NCBI RefSeq assembly: GCF_001202035.1
Contig: NZ_LGHT01000025.1
Span: 1 to 64,000, forward strand
Direction: 5' to 3'
DNA length: 64,000 bases
Origin: Pseudorhodobacter wandonensis
Lineage (GTDB): Bacteria > Pseudomonadota > Alphaproteobacteria > Rhodobacterales > Rhodobacteraceae
Notes under the pieces: model-generated
Databases searched by the model: none
Seen by the model: the letters and a program-made list of their open reading frames with translations, nothing else
Told to the model about the DNA's origin: nothing
Position numbers and translations under genes: made by a program
In this document: in pieces, positions 44,082-53,489 of the stretch
How the letters are laid out: the number at the start of each line of letters is the position of its first letter
Position numbering within the stretch: position 1 is the first letter of the stretch

Positions 44082-45257
44082 ATGCAGGTAGATGTAGCAA
44101 TAATCGGGGCAGGGGCGGCTGGCATGTTTTGCGCGGCCGAAGCTGCGCGGCGCGGCAAAACGGTGCTGTTGATCGAGGCCGGAGCGGCTGTTGGCGAAAA
44201 GATTCGCATTTCTGGCGGTGGCCGCTGCAATTTCACGAATCTCGGAATCAGCGCCGATCGCTATCTTTCGCAAAATCCGCGGTTTGCGCTTTCTGCGTTA
44301 AAGCGTTTTACCCAATGGGATTTTATTGCACGGGTCGATGCCGCAGGGATCGCCTGGCACGAAAAGACCTTGGGGCAGTTGTTTTGCGATGGTTCGGCCA
44401 AGCAGATCATCGCCATGCTTGGCAAAGACCTTGAAGATACAGGCGTAAAGCTTTGGCTAAAAACCGAAATATCTGATATTGCCAAGGCAGGCACCGGGTT
44501 TCACCTTGCCACGTCACGCGGGGCAGTTACGGCCCAGAAACTGGTGATTGCCTGCGGGGGCAAGTCTATTCCCAAAATGGGCGCCAGCAGCTTTGGCTAT
44601 AAGATCGCCGAGCAATTCGGCTTGGCCTTGATTGATACGCGCCCGGGCTTGGTGCCGCTGACCTTTGCCGAACAAGAGCTGGAGCCGCTGAAACCGCTTG
44701 CGGGTGTGGCCGTTACCGGTTCAGTCAGCACCGGCAAAACCCGCTTTGACGAGGCGCTTTTGTTCACGCACCGTGGGCTGTCAGGGCCGGCTGTGCTGCA
44801 AATCTCATCCTATTGGCGCGAGGGTGACCTCATTTCCGTAAATCTTTCGGGCCAGACCGATGCCGCCGCCCATCTGCGCGAGATGCGCGGGCAGGCGGGC
44901 AGGATCGCGTTGCGCACCGCTTTGACGCAGATATTGCCCGAACGGCTGGCGCGCCATATCGAGGCCAGCAGCGGCATGACCGGCAATCTTGCCGATCAGT
45001 CGAATGCCAAGCTCGACCAGGTGGCGCAGCTGGTGCATGATTGGCAAATGCGGCCCGTGGGTACCGAAGGCTATCGCACCGCCGAGGTAACGTTGGGCGG
45101 CGTCGATACCGACGCGCTTGATGCCCGAACGCTTGAGGCAAAATCCGTGCCGGGGCTGTATTTCATCGGTGAAGTTGTCGATGTAACCGGTTGGCTGGGC
45201 GGGTATAATTTTCAATGGGCTTGGTCATCTGGCTGGGCGGCGGGGCAAGCTGTTTGA
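44082..45257 (+). CDS. NAD(P)/FAD-dependent oxidoreductase, HI0933/YhiN family
   Basis: 391 residues. The N-terminal FAD-binding motif is MQVDVAIIGAGAAGMFCAAE, then GEKIRISGGGRCNFTN, the family's hallmark GGGRCN. LVIACGGKSIPKMGASSFGY and the C-terminal GLYFIGEVVDVTGWLGGYNFQWAWSSGW complete the flavoprotein pattern (TIGR00275). Biochemical role not established. ATG 44082 is chosen; the open frame runs upstream across tRNA-Gln and is not real. Confidence 0.88.
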   Translation: MQVDVAIIGAGAAGMFCAAEAARRGKTVLLIEAGAAVGEKIRISGGGRCNFTNLGISADRYLSQNPRFALSALKRFTQWDFIARVDAAGIAWHEKTLGQLFCDGSAKQIIAMLGKDLEDTGVKLWLKTEISDIAKAGTGFHLATSRGAVTAQKLVIACGGKSIPKMGASSFGYKIAEQFGLALIDTRPGLVPLTFAEQELEPLKPLAGVAVTGSVSTGKTRFDEALLFTHRGLSGPAVLQISSYWREGDLISVNLSGQTDAAAHLREMRGQAGRIALRTALTQILPERLARHIEASSGMTGNLADQSNAKLDQVAQLVHDWQMRPVGTEGYRTAEVTLGGVDTDALDARTLEAKSVPGLYFIGEVVDVTGWLGGYNFQWAWSSGWAAGQAV

Positions 45258-45289
45258 CCCCGTTTGTGGCATATCTGGATATCCTATAA

Positions 45290-45311
45290 TCAATATTATG
45301 TAATATATTGA
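45290..45311. promoter_or_regulatory. AT-rich inverted repeat upstream of acetyltransferase gene
   Basis: TCAATAT (45290-45296) and ATATTGA (45305-45311) flank an 8-bp centre in an otherwise GC-rich genome, 71 bp before the GNAT start. It may be a regulator site, or in RNA a weak hairpin closing the preceding gene. Confidence 0.35.
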
Positions 45312-45381
45312 GATGGCAAATCCCTTGATTTGCCCTGCAGACTGGGATTTAGTCGGCCTATAATCCCATCATTGGTGCTTT

Positions 45382-45828
45382 ATGTCCCTGACAATACGAC
45401 CGCCAACCCAAAACGACAGGTTTGCTTGGGATACGCTGTATCAAGGCTATGCCGCGTTTTACAAAGTCGATCAAACCGCAGCCATGCGCGACACCGTTTG
45501 GTCCTGGCTGATGGATCCGGCGATGCAGGTGCATGGCTTGGTGGCGCAAGACAATTCCGGCGCGCTGCTGGGTCTTGCGCATTTCCGGCCGTTTGCACGG
45601 CCGCTTTCGGCCTCAACCGGTGGTTTTCTGGATGATCTTTTCGTCGCACCCGATGCGCGCGGCCAGAACGTGGCCGATGCGTTGATTTCGGCCATCCGCG
45701 ACCATGGCACGCAACACGGCTGGACGGTGATACGTTGGATCACTGCGGATGATAATTACCGCGCGCGCGCTGTCTATGATCGGCTGGCCGAGAAAACCAA
45801 ATGGGCAACCTACGACATCAAGCTTTGA
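45382..45828 (+). CDS. GNAT family N-acetyltransferase
   Basis: 148 residues. The acetyl-CoA-binding motif A is FLDDLFVAPDARGQNVADALISAI (about 82-105; R-G-x-x-x-A), with the C-terminal strand WTVIRWITADDNYRARAVYDRLAEKTKW typical of GNAT proteins. Substrate unknown. ATG at 45382 (MSLTIRPPTQNDRFAW) agrees with family starts. Monocistronic by appearance. Confidence 0.85.
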   Translation: MSLTIRPPTQNDRFAWDTLYQGYAAFYKVDQTAAMRDTVWSWLMDPAMQVHGLVAQDNSGALLGLAHFRPFARPLSASTGGFLDDLFVAPDARGQNVADALISAIRDHGTQHGWTVIRWITADDNYRARAVYDRLAEKTKWATYDIKL

Positions 45829-45928
45829 CGGCCCTGCCCTGATTTGTTGTCTTTAATACATTCAATTCTTGCAATGTGTATTTAAACCTATAAACAGGCG
45901 CAAACCTTTCTCGTTTGCAGGAGCCGAC

Positions 45929-47689
45929 GTGCGCCGATATTTCCCGATTCTATCTTGGTCGCGCAGCTATTCACGCGACACGCTGGCCAGTGACGCAGTT
46001 GCGGCGGTTATCGTAACGATCATGCTGATCCCGCAATCCTTGGCCTATGCGTTGTTGGCGGGCCTGCCCGCGCAGGTCGGGCTCTATGCCTCGATCTTGC
46101 CCTTGGTCATCTATGCGGTCTTTGGCACCTCGCGCACCTTGGCTGTAGGTCCGGTCGCCGTGGCGTCTTTGATGACAGCCGCCGCTGTTGGCAAACTGGC
46201 GGCCATCGGCACGGCTGAATACTACGCGGCTGCCATCGCCTTGGCTTTTCTGTCGGGGCTGATGCTGCTGGCTATGGGGCTGTTGCGGCTGGGCTTTATC
46301 GCGAATTTCCTGAGCCACCCTGTGATTTCGGGCTTTATCACGGCCTCGGGGCTAATCATCGCGGCAGGTCAGATTCCGCATCTTTTGGGCATCAAAGCCA
46401 AAGGCGAAACCCTGACCGCGCTTGTGATGCAGATTTTAGAAAACCTGCATAATATCAATATCTTCACTACCGTTCTTGGTGCGAGCGCCGTGGGTTTTCT
46501 GTTCTGGTCGCGCAAGCATTTAAAGGGCTGGCTTCTGGCGCGCAACATCGGCCCGAACCTTGCCACCGTGCTGACCCGCGCCGCGCCAGTGGCCGCCGTT
46601 GCCGTGACCACGCTTGTCACCTTTGTCTTTGGCCTTGATGCCCGCGGGGTTGCGGTGGTGGGTACTGTGCCCCAAGGCTTGCCCGTCCCGACCCTGCCCC
46701 CGTTCGCGCTTGATCTGTGGTCGCAAATCGCAATGCCCGCATTGCTGATCGCGATTGTGGGATATGTCGAAACCATCTCGGTGGCGCAAACCTTGGCCGC
46801 CAAACGCCGCCAACGCATCGACCCGGATCAAGAGCTGGTGGCGCTTGGCGCCTGCAATATCGGCTCGGCGGTCTCGGGCGGGTTTCCGGTCACAGGTGGG
46901 TTTTCACGCTCGGTCGTGAATTTTGATGCGGGTGCGCAAACCCCTGCGGCGGGTGCGTTTACTGCCATCGGCATGGCGCTGGCGACGGTTTTCTTGACGC
47001 CTTTGCTGTTTTTTCTGCCCAAGGCCACTTTGGCCGCAACGATCATTCTGGCCGTGTTGACGCTGGTTGATCTGGGGGCCATTCGCCGCACGTTGGCCTA
47101 TAGCCGCACCGATGGCGCTGCAATGATTGCGACCATATTGGTGACGCTGGCAATGGGCGTGGAGTCGGGCATCCTTGCCGGTGTGGCGCTGTCGCTGTTC
47201 TTGCACCTCTACCGCACGTCACGCCCGCATGTTGCCATCGTTGGCCAAGTGCCAGGGACCGAGCATTTTCGAAACGTCGATCGCCATGCCGTTATCACCG
47301 CGCCGGATGTGCTGACCGTGCGGGTCGATGAAAGCCTCTATTTCCCGAATGCCCGTTTCCTTGAGGAGTTCATCCAAGAGAAAATCGCCGTGAACAAAGC
47401 AATCCGCCATCTGGTGCTGATGTTCCCGGCGGTGAATGCCGTCGATAGCTCGGCTTTGGAAAGCCTTGAGGCGATTAACCAGATGCTCAAGGATTCCAAC
47501 GTCACCCTGCATATGTCCGAGGTGAAAGGTCCGGTGATGGACCGCCTGCGCCGCAGCCATTTTCTCCAAGATCTGACCGGCGACGTGTTCCTGACGCAAT
47601 ATGACGCGATGGCCCAACTGGCACCGGACCTGACCCGCAAAACCCTTGCCGCCTGCCGCCGCAATACCCTGCGCAACGGCGGGCAATAG
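45929..47689 (+). CDS. SulP family inorganic anion (sulfate) transporter
   Basis: 586 residues: about 12-14 membrane segments (to about 420), then a cytoplasmic STAS domain (about 450-560; FPNARFLEEFI, HLVLMFPAVNAVDSSALESLEAIN). The early motif VIVTIMLIPQSLAYALLAGLPAQVGLYASILP is the SulP signature. Sulfate is the likely substrate but bicarbonate or other anions are possible. Start GTG 45929 has AGGAG five bases upstream; TTG 45869 is less likely. A GCAAAC/GTTTGC hairpin (45900-45918) directly abuts this ribosome site. Confidence 0.88.
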   Translation: MRRYFPILSWSRSYSRDTLASDAVAAVIVTIMLIPQSLAYALLAGLPAQVGLYASILPLVIYAVFGTSRTLAVGPVAVASLMTAAAVGKLAAIGTAEYYAAAIALAFLSGLMLLAMGLLRLGFIANFLSHPVISGFITASGLIIAAGQIPHLLGIKAKGETLTALVMQILENLHNINIFTTVLGASAVGFLFWSRKHLKGWLLARNIGPNLATVLTRAAPVAAVAVTTLVTFVFGLDARGVAVVGTVPQGLPVPTLPPFALDLWSQIAMPALLIAIVGYVETISVAQTLAAKRRQRIDPDQELVALGACNIGSAVSGGFPVTGGFSRSVVNFDAGAQTPAAGAFTAIGMALATVFLTPLLFFLPKATLAATIILAVLTLVDLGAIRRTLAYSRTDGAAMIATILVTLAMGVESGILAGVALSLFLHLYRTSRPHVAIVGQVPGTEHFRNVDRHAVITAPDVLTVRVDESLYFPNARFLEEFIQEKIAVNKAIRHLVLMFPAVNAVDSSALESLEAINQMLKDSNVTLHMSEVKGPVMDRLRRSHFLQDLTGDVFLTQYDAMAQLAPDLTRKTLAACRRNTLRNGGQ

Positions 47690-47698
47690 GTAAAACGC

Positions 47699-47729
47699 AA
47701 AACGGCCCGAGGATACCCCGGGCCGTTTT
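47699..47729. terminator. Bidirectional terminator between sulP and tsf
   Basis: AAAACGGCCCG (47699-47709) pairs with CGGGCCGTTTT (47719-47729) around a 9-nt loop, with A and T runs built into the stem, serving both converging genes. Confidence 0.88.
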
Positions 47730-47750
47730 GATTTGGTCTAAAAGAACCGC

Positions 47751-48647
47751 TTAGCCAGCCAGAGTTTTTGCAACTTCAGCAGCAAAGTCTTCTTCTTTTT
47801 TCTCAATGCCTTCGCCAACAGCAACGCGCGCAAACGCGGTCACAACAACGCCGGCATCTTTGGCAGCTTGCTCGACAGTGATGTCAGGGTTCATAACGAA
47901 CTTCTGGCCCATCAACGTGTTTTCTTCGAGGAACTTTTTCATCCGGCCCGGGATGATGTTGTTCTCGATTACCGAATCCGGCTTTGGCTTGGCAGATGCC
48001 GCGTTCTCTTCCAACGCTTTTTGCGTTTGAACAGTGCGCTCGCGCTCTACCACAGCCGGGTCCAACTCGGCTTCGGACAAAGCCAGAGGCGAGGTTGCTG
48101 CAATATGCATTGCAATTTGCTTGGCAATCCCGTTGTCAGTGCCTTTCACAGCAACCAACACACCGATTTTGCCCATGCCATCGGCTGCTGCGTTGTGCAC
48201 ATAGGCGGCAACGCTGTCACCCTCAACCACAGCCATACGACGCAGCGAGATCTTTTCGCCAATCACAGCCACTGCCGAAGTAATGGTGTCTTCGACCGAC
48301 TTGCCTGCCACTTTGGCAGCGGCCAGTTCTTCTACCGTTGCCACACCCAATGCAGCTTCGGTCACGCCGGCAACCAGCTTTTGGAAATCGGCGTTCTTGG
48401 CCACAAAGTCGGTTTCCGAGTTGATTTCAACAGCAACACCTTTGCCACCGGAAACCGAAACACCCACCAAACCTTCTGCCGCGATGCGGTCAGCTTTCTT
48501 CGCAGCCTTAGCAAGGCCTTTGGTACGCAGCCAGTCGATGGCGGCTTCCATATCGCCTTCAACTTCGATCAGCGCTTTTTTTGCGTCCATCATGCCGGCA
48601 CCCGACATTTCGCGCAGTTCTTTTACCATTTGTGCGGTAATCGCCAT
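47751..48647 (-). CDS. tsf: Translation elongation factor Ts
   Basis: 298 residues; nucleotide exchange factor for EF-Tu. [20 protein letters not shown] is the conserved N-terminus, and [17 protein letters not shown] contains the TDFVAKN motif that contacts EF-Tu. ATG 48647 has GAGGAGAG upstream; a frame starting at 48662 adds five residues. It is the second gene of the leftward rpsB-tsf operon. Confidence 0.97.
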   Translation of the reverse strand: MAITAQMVKELREMSGAGMMDAKKALIEVEGDMEAAIDWLRTKGLAKAAKKADRIAAEGLVGVSVSGGKGVAVEINSETDFVAKNADFQKLVAGVTEAALGVATVEELAAAKVAGKSVEDTITSAVAVIGEKISLRRMAVVEGDSVAAYVHNAAADGMGKIGVLVAVKGTDNGIAKQIAMHIAATSPLALSEAELDPAVVERERTVQTQKALEENAASAKPKPDSVIENNIIPGRMKKFLEENTLMGQKFVMNPDITVEQAAKDAGVVVTAFARVAVGEGIEKKEEDFAAEVAKTLAG

Positions 48648-48675
48648 GGCGGCTCTCCTCATATCATGCAGAAAT

Positions 48676-48700
48676 CCCGGCGGGGCTTAGCCCCACCGGG
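48676..48700 (-). terminator. Intercistronic hairpin between rpsB and tsf
   Basis: On the minus-strand RNA, CCCGGUGGGGC pairs with GCCCCGCCGGG through 11 pairs (one G-U) around a 3-nt loop, followed by AUUUC. On the plus strand the same position is a C-A mismatch, so the structure belongs to the rpsB-tsf transcript. It is likely a partial terminator or RNA-stability element that sets the ratio of S2 to EF-Ts. Confidence 0.6.
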
Positions 48701-48720
48701 TAACATTAAGACGACAAGTC

Positions 48721-49479
48721 TCAGGCGTCAGCGACAGCTTCTTCCTCAGGCGCTTCTTCCAAAGCACCAAGGTCGATACCAGCCGCGCCCATTTGCGCCG
48801 ACATACCGTCCAGCGCTGCGCGCGAAACCAGATCGCAATAGAGCGCAATCGCACGGGCCGCATCATCGTTGCCCGGGATCACATAATCAACGCCTTTAGG
48901 CGAGCAGTTGGTGTCAACCACGGCCACAACCGGAATGCCCAACTTGTTGGCTTCCAGAATAGCAAGGTCTTCTTTGCCAACATCGATGATGAAGATCAGA
49001 TCAGGAACGCCGCCCATTTCGCGGATACCGCCCAAGGAAGCCTGCAGTTTGCCCTGCTCGCGTTCCATGTTCAGACGCTCTTTCTTGGTCAAGCCTTCGG
49101 CGCCATTGGCCATCAGCTCGTCATATTGCTTCAAGCGCTGGATCGACTGGGAAACAGTTTTCCAGTTGGTCAGCGTGCCACCCAACCAGCGGTGGTTCAT
49201 GTAGAACTGCGCCGACTTTTCAGCAGCTTCAGCAACAGCTTTTTGTGCCTGACGCTTGGTGCCAACGAACAAAACGCGGCCGCCTTTTGCAACTGTGTCG
49301 CGCACAACTTTCAATGCCTGGTCAAGCATCGGAACAGTTTGTGTCAGGTCGAGAATGTGAATCCCGTTGCGATCGCCATAGATGTACTCACCCATCTTTG
49401 GGTTCCAACGTGCAGTCTGGTGACCGTAGTGTACGCCTGCTTCAAGCAGCTGGCGCATGGTGAACTCTGGAAGAGCCAT
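48721..49479 (-). CDS. rpsB: 30S ribosomal protein S2
   Basis: 252 residues. [44 protein letters not shown] and [30 protein letters not shown] are classic S2 motifs. The acidic C-terminal tail ([12 protein letters not shown]) is common in Alphaproteobacteria. It precedes tsf. The leader (49480-49600) has a TTTCAGG/CCTGAAA hairpin (49550-49570) that might serve S2 autoregulation, though this is unproven. Confidence 0.98.
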   Translation of the reverse strand: MALPEFTMRQLLEAGVHYGHQTARWNPKMGEYIYGDRNGIHILDLTQTVPMLDQALKVVRDTVAKGGRVLFVGTKRQAQKAVAEAAEKSAQFYMNHRWLGGTLTNWKTVSQSIQRLKQYDELMANGAEGLTKKERLNMEREQGKLQASLGGIREMGGVPDLIFIIDVGKEDLAILEANKLGIPVVAVVDTNCSPKGVDYVIPGNDDAARAIALYCDLVSRAALDGMSAQMGAAGIDLGALEEAPEEEAVADA

Positions 49480-49663
49480 GTCCGTTATCCTTTTCCGGTT
49501 TAATCCTCAGCAGAGCCGTCTTCAGAACAGATGTTCCAACCGGCGGACCTTTCAGGATTTCTCCCTGAAAAGGCCCAAGCCCCACTTGTGAAGTGCGCAG
49601 CCCATACCCTGCCCTAACCCCGATTGCAAGCACCGTTCCCCACCTCGGCACCCGGAACCTGCG

Positions 49664-49690
49664 TTTTTTAGGTATTTGGGCCAAGATGAA
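49664..49690 (+). repeat. Dispersed element tail only, copy E1
   Basis: The segment TTTTTTAGGTATTTGGGCC followed by AAGATGAA matches the constant tail of copies A-D and F, but the G/C hairpins are missing. It lies between rpsB and psuK. Confidence 0.55.
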
Positions 49691-49700
49691 ATGCGTCCGC

Positions 49701-49734
49701 CTTTCTTTTCGGTCAAAAATATCCCCGCCGGAGG
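49701..49734 (-). repeat. Dispersed element tail, copy E2 (inverted)
   Basis: On the minus strand it reads CCTCCGGCGGGGATATTTTT followed by GACCGAAAAGAAAG, close to the tail of copy D (GGATATTTGTGCCGAACAGAAAG). It is opposite in orientation to E1, 10 bp away, so the two tails face each other. Confidence 0.55.
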
Positions 49735-49767
49735 CTCCAACGCTTCACCCTTGCGCAGGCCTGAACA

Positions 49768-50676
49768 ATGCGCGAAAACGCAGATATGAAACATGATATC
49801 CTTTGCATTGGCTCCGTCCTTTGGGATGTGATCGGTCGGTCGTCCGCGTCTATGCGGCTTGGCTCGGATGTGCCGGGGCGCATCACGCGATTGCCCGGTG
49901 GTGTGGCGCTGAACATTGCGATGGCCTTGCGCCGTTTTGGCGTAAGCCCTGCGCTGCTGTCTGCCGTTGGCCGCGATGCCGAAGGCGATGAGTTGGTCGC
50001 GCGCTGCAATCAGTTGGGCCTGTTTACCGAAACGCTCTACCGTTCGGATGATCTGCCTACCGATATCTACATGGCCGTAGAAGGCGCAAACGGCTTGATC
50101 GCCGCCATTGCCGATGCCCATTCGCTGGAGGCGGCGGGCGATAAAATCCTGCGCCCTTTGGCCGATGGTCACCTGGGCAGTGCGGCTGCACCCTATTCCG
50201 GCACAGTCGCGCTGGACGGCAACCTGACCGAGGCTCTGCTGGCCCAGATCGCAACATCGCCGCTGTTCGCACGCGCCGATTTGCGTGTAGCCCCCGCCAG
50301 CCCGGGCAAGGCCGAGCGCTTGCTGCCGCTGCTCGCGCATCCCAGCGCCACGCTTTATGTGAACCTTGAAGAGGCAGGCCTTCTGGCCAAACAAGCCTTT
50401 GCCACCGCGCCCGAGGCCGCAGCCGGCCTGCTCGCGCGTGGGGCCGCGCGGGTTCTGGTGACCGATGGCGGCAACACCTGCGCCGAAGGCAGCCGCGGCG
50501 CCGACATCATCACAGCCACCCCGCCACAGGTTATGGTTGCCCGCGTCACGGGTGCCGGCGATACCTTTATGGCCGCGCATATCGCGGCGACCCGCCACAA
50601 CGCCACCCGGCAAGAGGCGCTGACCCGCGCCATAACTGCCGCAGCAGATTACGTATCCGGAGATATAGGAACATGA
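49768..50676 (+). CDS. psuK: PfkB-family kinase, pseudouridine kinase
   Basis: 302 residues, ribokinase fold. ILCIGSVLWDVIGRSSASMRLGSDVPGRITRLPGGVALNIAMALRRFG at the start and VARVTGAGDTFMAAHI near the end (catalytic Asp in GAGDTF) define the PfkB family. Identity as pseudouridine kinase rests on its ATGA overlap with psuG: PsuK makes pseudouridine 5'-phosphate, which PsuG splits. An alternative start lies at 49786. No pseudouridine transporter is adjacent. Confidence 0.85.
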   Translation: MRENADMKHDILCIGSVLWDVIGRSSASMRLGSDVPGRITRLPGGVALNIAMALRRFGVSPALLSAVGRDAEGDELVARCNQLGLFTETLYRSDDLPTDIYMAVEGANGLIAAIADAHSLEAAGDKILRPLADGHLGSAAAPYSGTVALDGNLTEALLAQIATSPLFARADLRVAPASPGKAERLLPLLAHPSATLYVNLEEAGLLAKQAFATAPEAAAGLLARGAARVLVTDGGNTCAEGSRGADIITATPPQVMVARVTGAGDTFMAAHIAATRHNATRQEALTRAITAAADYVSGDIGT

Positions 50677-51599
50677 CCAACGCCCCCCTGACGATTCTTC
50701 CTGAAATTGCTGATGCCTTGGCCTCGGGTGGCCCCGTAGTCGCGCTGGAAAGCACGATCATCACCCATGGCATGCCCTTTCCGCAGAATATGGAAATGGC
50801 GATGACGGTCGAGCAAGACATCCGTGATGCAGGCGCCATCCCCGCGACCATCGCTGTAATGAATGGCAAAATCCACATCGGTTTGTCGCCAGAACAGCTT
50901 GAAAAGCTGGCGCAAACCCCCGATGCGCGCAAATTGTCGCGCGCCGATATGGCGGCCTGTATCGTGTCGGGTGACACCGGCGCCACCACAGTCGCCGCCA
51001 CCATGATCGCCGCGCGGCTTGCGCGGATTGATGTGTTTGCCACCGGCGGCATTGGTGGGGTACATCGCGGGGCCGAAACCTCGTTCGATATCTCGGCCGA
51101 TCTGCAAGAGCTGGCGCAAACCCCCGTTACAGTGGTCGCAGCTGGTGCCAAAGCCATTCTGGATATTCCCAAAACCATGGAAGTGCTGGAAACCCTCGGC
51201 GTGCCGGTCATCGCCTATGGCCAATCCGAGCTGCCCGCCTTTTGGGCCCGCACCTCTGGCCTGACGGCCCCCCTGCGCTTTGATACTGCAACCGAGATTG
51301 CCGCGGCCCATATGATGCGCGCGCGCCTTGGCCTGACGGGCGGCCAGCTGATTGCCAACCCGATCCCGCAGGCTGACGAAATCCCGCTGCCGCAAATCAG
51401 CCCGATGATCGAACAGGCCCTGGCCGAGGCCGAGGCCAAAGGCATCGCCGCCAAATCGGTAACGCCCTTTTTGCTGGACCGCATTTTTGCGCTGACCAAA
51501 GGCCGCTCGCTGACGGCCAATATCGCACTTGTGCGCAACAACGCGCGTTTGGGCGCCGAAATCGCGATTGCAATCAGCAAAGCCCGCAAAACCCCCTAA
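50673..51599 (+). CDS. psuG: Pseudouridine-5'-phosphate glycosidase
   Basis: 308 residues. It converts pseudouridine 5'-phosphate to uracil and ribose 5-phosphate. VALESTIITHGMPFPQN, ATIAVMNGKIHIGLS, FATGGIGGVHRGAETSFDISADL, and SVTPFLLDRI are the conserved PsuG motifs, including the catalytic Lys region and the metal-binding Asp. Coupled to psuK (ATGA). The pair gives pseudouridine salvage or catabolism. Confidence 0.95.
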   Translation: MTNAPLTILPEIADALASGGPVVALESTIITHGMPFPQNMEMAMTVEQDIRDAGAIPATIAVMNGKIHIGLSPEQLEKLAQTPDARKLSRADMAACIVSGDTGATTVAATMIAARLARIDVFATGGIGGVHRGAETSFDISADLQELAQTPVTVVAAGAKAILDIPKTMEVLETLGVPVIAYGQSELPAFWARTSGLTAPLRFDTATEIAAAHMMRARLGLTGGQLIANPIPQADEIPLPQISPMIEQALAEAEAKGIAAKSVTPFLLDRIFALTKGRSLTANIALVRNNARLGAEIAIAISKARKTP

Positions 51600-51678
51600 G
51601 ATCAGGCGGATTGCAATTGTAGTTGCAACCTGGCCCACCTAAATTACCTTCGGTCAAGATTGGACCAGAAAGTTTGAA

Positions 51679-52476
51679 ATGACCGAGCCGACCCCACCAG
51701 CGCCCAAAAAACGCGGCATCTTCGCCGGTCTGCGTAGCAGTTTTCTAACCGGGCTTGTCGTGGTTTTACCCATCGGCCTTACGCTCTATCTGATCTGGAC
51801 GGTAACGGGTTGGATCGACGGCTTGGTCCTGCCCTTCATCCCCGAGAGCTATCAGCCCTCGGAATGGTTCGGGTATTGGTTCTGCCCGTCATTGTCCGAG
51901 CCCGCGACCGGCCTCTCGCGTTTTTGGGCCTCTGACCCGGCAAAGCCGCCGTTTTTCTGCAAGGAAAACGGCATCAACCTGCGCGGCACCGGGGTTATTA
52001 TCTTTCTCGTGTTCACCATTTTCATGGGGTGGATTGCCCGCGGGCTTATTGGCCGTTCTTTCCTGCATTGGGCCGAACGGCTGGTGGACCGCACGCCGAT
52101 TGTGCGCTCAATTTACAGCGGTATCAAACAGATAGCCGAAACCGTCTTTGCCCAAACCGATCAGAATTTCGACAAAGCCTGCCTTGTTGAATACCCGAAA
52201 GAGGGTATCTGGGCGATCGGCTTTATCTCGACCTCGGCCAAAGGTGAAATTGCCGCAAAATTCCCCGAGCATGACGAAATGCTGTCGGTCTTTTTGCCCA
52301 CCACGCCTAACCCGACCTCGGGCTTTCTGCTGTTCGTTCCCAGCTCGGATGTGCGTATGCTGGATATGAAAATTGAGGATGCGGCAAAGCTGATTATTTC
52401 GGCGGGCCTTGTTTATCCGAACGGCAAGGACAAAGACGGGGTCGCAATCAGCCAGCCGACGGGCTCGGTCAAGTAG
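51679..52476 (+). CDS. DUF502 family membrane protein
   Basis: 265 residues with two membrane helices (about 20-42 and 108-128). FLTGLVVVLPIGLTLYLIWTVTGWIDGL and RTPIVRSIYSGIKQIAETVF, then EYPKEGIWAIGFIST and TPNPTSGFLLFVP are DUF502 hallmarks. Function in bacteria is unknown; a plant relative acts at membranes. It lies 79 bp after psuG and is convergent with bdhA. Confidence 0.9.
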   Translation: MTEPTPPAPKKRGIFAGLRSSFLTGLVVVLPIGLTLYLIWTVTGWIDGLVLPFIPESYQPSEWFGYWFCPSLSEPATGLSRFWASDPAKPPFFCKENGINLRGTGVIIFLVFTIFMGWIARGLIGRSFLHWAERLVDRTPIVRSIYSGIKQIAETVFAQTDQNFDKACLVEYPKEGIWAIGFISTSAKGEIAAKFPEHDEMLSVFLPTTPNPTSGFLLFVPSSDVRMLDMKIEDAAKLIISAGLVYPNGKDKDGVAISQPTGSVK

Positions 52477-52649
52477 CGCGATTGTGGCGCGCGCGCCGTC
52501 ACGCCCCCAATTTCTGCCTTGAACGCCGCGCCATTCGGCGCAGCAGTCGTCGTACCCAAAATTGCAATCACGATGATGCCGGTGTCACGCCGCAAACGAT
52601 TCAGCCACAGCAAAAGCACGTACCGCGCGGCGACGCCACTGGGCTTGGA

Positions 52650-53423
52650 TCACAAAGCAGTCCAGCCACCATCAACCGAAATCGTGGTGCCGGTAATCTG
52701 ATCTGCAGCCGCCGAGCATAGGAAAGCAACCGTGCCGCCAATCTGTGCGGTCGTCGCAAACTGGCGGCTTGGCTGACGCTCCAGCATCACCTCTTTGATC
52801 ACGGTTTCCCGGTCCATCCCGTGCTTTTTCATCTGATCCGGAATTTGCGCCTCGACCAGCGGGGTCAGCACATATCCGGGGCAAACCGCGTTGCAGGTGA
52901 TGCCTTGGCCCGCTGTCTCCAGCGCTGTCACTTTCGAAAAGCCGACGACCCCATGTTTGGCAGCAACATAGGCCGATTTATAAGGGCTTGCCGTCAAACC
53001 ATGTGCCGAGGCGACATTGACCACCCTGCCCCAGCCCTTGGCCCGCATCAAAGGCAATGCCGCCGCTGTCGTGTGAAACGCCGAAGACAGGTTGATCGCC
53101 AAAATCGCGTTCCACTTGTCGATTGGAAATTCCTCAATCGCGGCAACATGTTGGATGCCTGCATTGTTCACCAATATATCGCAGGCACCGGCTGCTGCAA
53201 TCAACGCACGGCAGGCTGCCCCATCTGACATATCGGCCTGAATATAACGCACGTTCACACCATGCTCTGCCGCAATCTCTGCCGCCAAAGCGTGGTCTTC
53301 GGGCCGATCGGTGAACGAGTTGATCACCACATCAGCGCCCGCCCGCGCCAGCTCATGGGCAACGCCCAACCCGATACCCGAGTTCGACCCTGTGACAACG
53401 GCAGTTTTTCCGGCAAGTGACAT
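52650..53423 (-). CDS. bdhA: 3-hydroxybutyrate dehydrogenase (SDR)
   Basis: 257 residues, short-chain dehydrogenase. NAD-binding VTGSNSGIGLGVAHELA, the NNAGIQHVA motif, catalytic Ser/Tyr/Lys in VASAHGLTASPYKSAYVAAKHG, and CPGYVLTPLVEAQIPDQMKKHGMDRE, which is distinctive for D-beta-hydroxybutyrate dehydrogenase. It interconverts 3-hydroxybutyrate and acetoacetate, usually in PHB turnover. ATG 53423 (MSLAGKTAVVTGS) is chosen. No phaZ or phaC gene is in the window. Confidence 0.9.
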   Translation of the reverse strand: MSLAGKTAVVTGSNSGIGLGVAHELARAGADVVINSFTDRPEDHALAAEIAAEHGVNVRYIQADMSDGAACRALIAAAGACDILVNNAGIQHVAAIEEFPIDKWNAILAINLSSAFHTTAAALPLMRAKGWGRVVNVASAHGLTASPYKSAYVAAKHGVVGFSKVTALETAGQGITCNAVCPGYVLTPLVEAQIPDQMKKHGMDRETVIKEVMLERQPSRQFATTAQIGGTVAFLCSAAADQITGTTISVDGGWTAL

Positions 53424-53489
53424 ATGACGCTCCCTAATTGTGCACCTGCAGCAATAGCGCAAAGCCTCCTCAAAATCGAGCCTATAAAG

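Noticed and set aside
45874-45885. ATG-TGT-ATT-TAA (Met-Cys-Ile) before the SulP gene
   Set aside because: Four codons are far too few to distinguish from chance, and there is no ribosome site.
52413-52619. 68-codon minus-strand frame between DUF502 and bdhA
   Set aside because: Half of it is the antisense of the DUF502 gene end; no motif or ribosome site.
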